Source of the DNA: JAKANT01 sp035502095
Lineage (GTDB): Bacteria; Pseudomonadota; Gammaproteobacteria; Burkholderiales; Burkholderiaceae_F
Length of the DNA: 64,000 nt
Assembly (NCBI GenBank): GCA_035502095.1
Contig: DATJUX010000003.1
Location: 62,001-126,000, forward strand
Direction: 5' to 3'
Shown here: piece by piece, positions 63,522 through 64,000 of the stretch
Layout: each line of letters opens with the position of its first letter
How positions within the stretch are numbered: the stretch's first letter is position 1
Position numbers and translations under genes: made by a program
The notes under the pieces: model-generated
What the model saw: the letters and a program-made list of their open reading frames with translations, nothing else
Databases searched by the model: none
Told to the model about the DNA's origin: nothing

Positions 63522-64000
63522 TCACCGGACGTTGCGCAGCTGCACGCCCAGGCCCTGCAGATACGCGATCAGCGCGTCCAGTTCGGTCTTGCCCTTGAGT
63601 TCTTCCGGCGCCTGCGCGATGGCCGCGTCGTCGTAGGGCACGCCGACCCTGCGCAGGGCGCGCATGCGCGCCTGCACGTCGACGTCCTCGACCGACGTCC
63701 GCGCGAGCCAGGGATAGGCCGGCATGTTCGATTCCGGCACGACGTCGCGCGGGTTGTTCAGGTGGATGCGCTGCCAGTCGTCGGAATAGCGCCCGCCGAC
63801 GCGCGCGAGGTCCGGCCCGGTGCGCTTGCTGCCCCACTGGAACGGATGGTCGTAGACCGATTCGCCCGCCACCGAATAGTGGCCGTAGCGCAGCGTCTCG
63901 GCGCGCAGCGGACGGATCATCTGCGAGTGGCAGTTGTAGCAACCCTCGCGGATGTAGATGTCGCGCCCGACCAGCCGCAGCGGCTCGTACGGCTTGATCC
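63522..64000 (-). CDS. ccoO: cbb3-type cytochrome c oxidase subunit II (CcoO), C-terminal part
   Basis: About 159 codons of the C-terminal half; the N terminus lies beyond the window. The heme c motif C-Y-N-C-H in YIREGCYNCHSQMIRPL, followed by HYSVAGESVYDHPFQWGSKR, TGPDLARVGGRYSDDWQ and HLNNPRDVVPESNMPAYPWL, which is the well-known CcoO conserved region with the axial Met. It is the mono-heme electron carrier to the CcoN catalytic subunit, which is expected just outside. Confidence 0.95.
   Translation of the reverse strand, partial: IKPYEPLRLVGRDIYIREGCYNCHSQMIRPLRAETLRYGHYSVAGESVYDHPFQWGSKRTGPDLARVGGRYSDDWQRIHLNNPRDVVPESNMPAYPWLARTSVEDVDVQARMRALRRVGVPYDDAAIAQAPEELKGKTELDALIAYLQGLGVQLRNVR

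Overview
The window is GC-rich chromosomal DNA from a betaproteobacterium, most likely of the order Burkholderiales. This follows from the gene content: a Bug-type tricarboxylate receptor relic, the gene order pepA-holC, lptF/lptG, a cbb3 oxidase locus and many PAS/GGDEF sensors. I see no rRNA, tRNA, CRISPR array, phage or intact transposon. Nothing points to a plasmid. The species cannot be named from the sequence.

Layout. 1-3.8 kb: a PAS sensor cut by the window edge, an LRAT-like protein, a two-domain rhodanese and a decayed SDR gene. 3.9-11.4 kb (minus strand): a complete-looking itaconate/C5-dicarboxylate pathway (ich, acyl-CoA dehydrogenase, ict, MmgE/PrpD, ccl, VOC). It has the same gene complement as the Pseudomonas aeruginosa ict-ich-ccl locus and is followed by a deleted Bug receptor. 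11.6-29.7 kb (minus strand): a purine salvage and degradation supercluster. It runs from 8-oxoguanine deaminase through PuuD, a urate/xanthine permease, hydroxyisourate hydrolase, XdhA/B/C, a BMP-type nucleoside ABC transporter and guanine deaminase to a GntR regulator and a Tsx-like porin. A shared 17-bp operator-like sequence lies in front of gntR and in front of xdhA. 30.7-32.7 kb (plus strand): a tightly overlapping molybdenum operon (Mo-pterin-like lipoprotein, NifQ, di-Mop protein) with no nitrogenase genes nearby; nifQ and mop each carry a frameshift.

32.7-41.1 kb: signalling. There is a periplasmic-binding-protein/diguanylate-cyclase pair and two universal stress proteins. Divergent from these is a NarX-type kinase with two PAS domains, its NarL-type regulator, a lone receiver and a Crp/Fnr protein lacking the FNR cysteines. 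41.3-57.4 kb: housekeeping genes lptF/lptG, pepA, holC, a lipoprotein metalloprotease, valS (with a repeat-like in-frame insertion), tusA, nudix, GNAT and alaS. 57.6-64 kb (minus strand): microaerobic respiration with ccoO, ccoQ, ccoP, ccoG, ccoH, a small membrane protein, hemN with an FNR-like site, and a TauE/SafE-like membrane protein.

The purine and molybdenum blocks may be connected: XdhABC needs a molybdenum cofactor, and the neighbouring nifQ-mop operon looks like a molybdenum-handling unit. The kinase/Crp/Usp block and the cbb3/hemN block suggest a facultative or microaerobic lifestyle. Imperfect palindromic repeats with GTCATCCCGAGC-like ends lie in many intergenic gaps, and a different palindromic repeat appears to have entered valS in frame.
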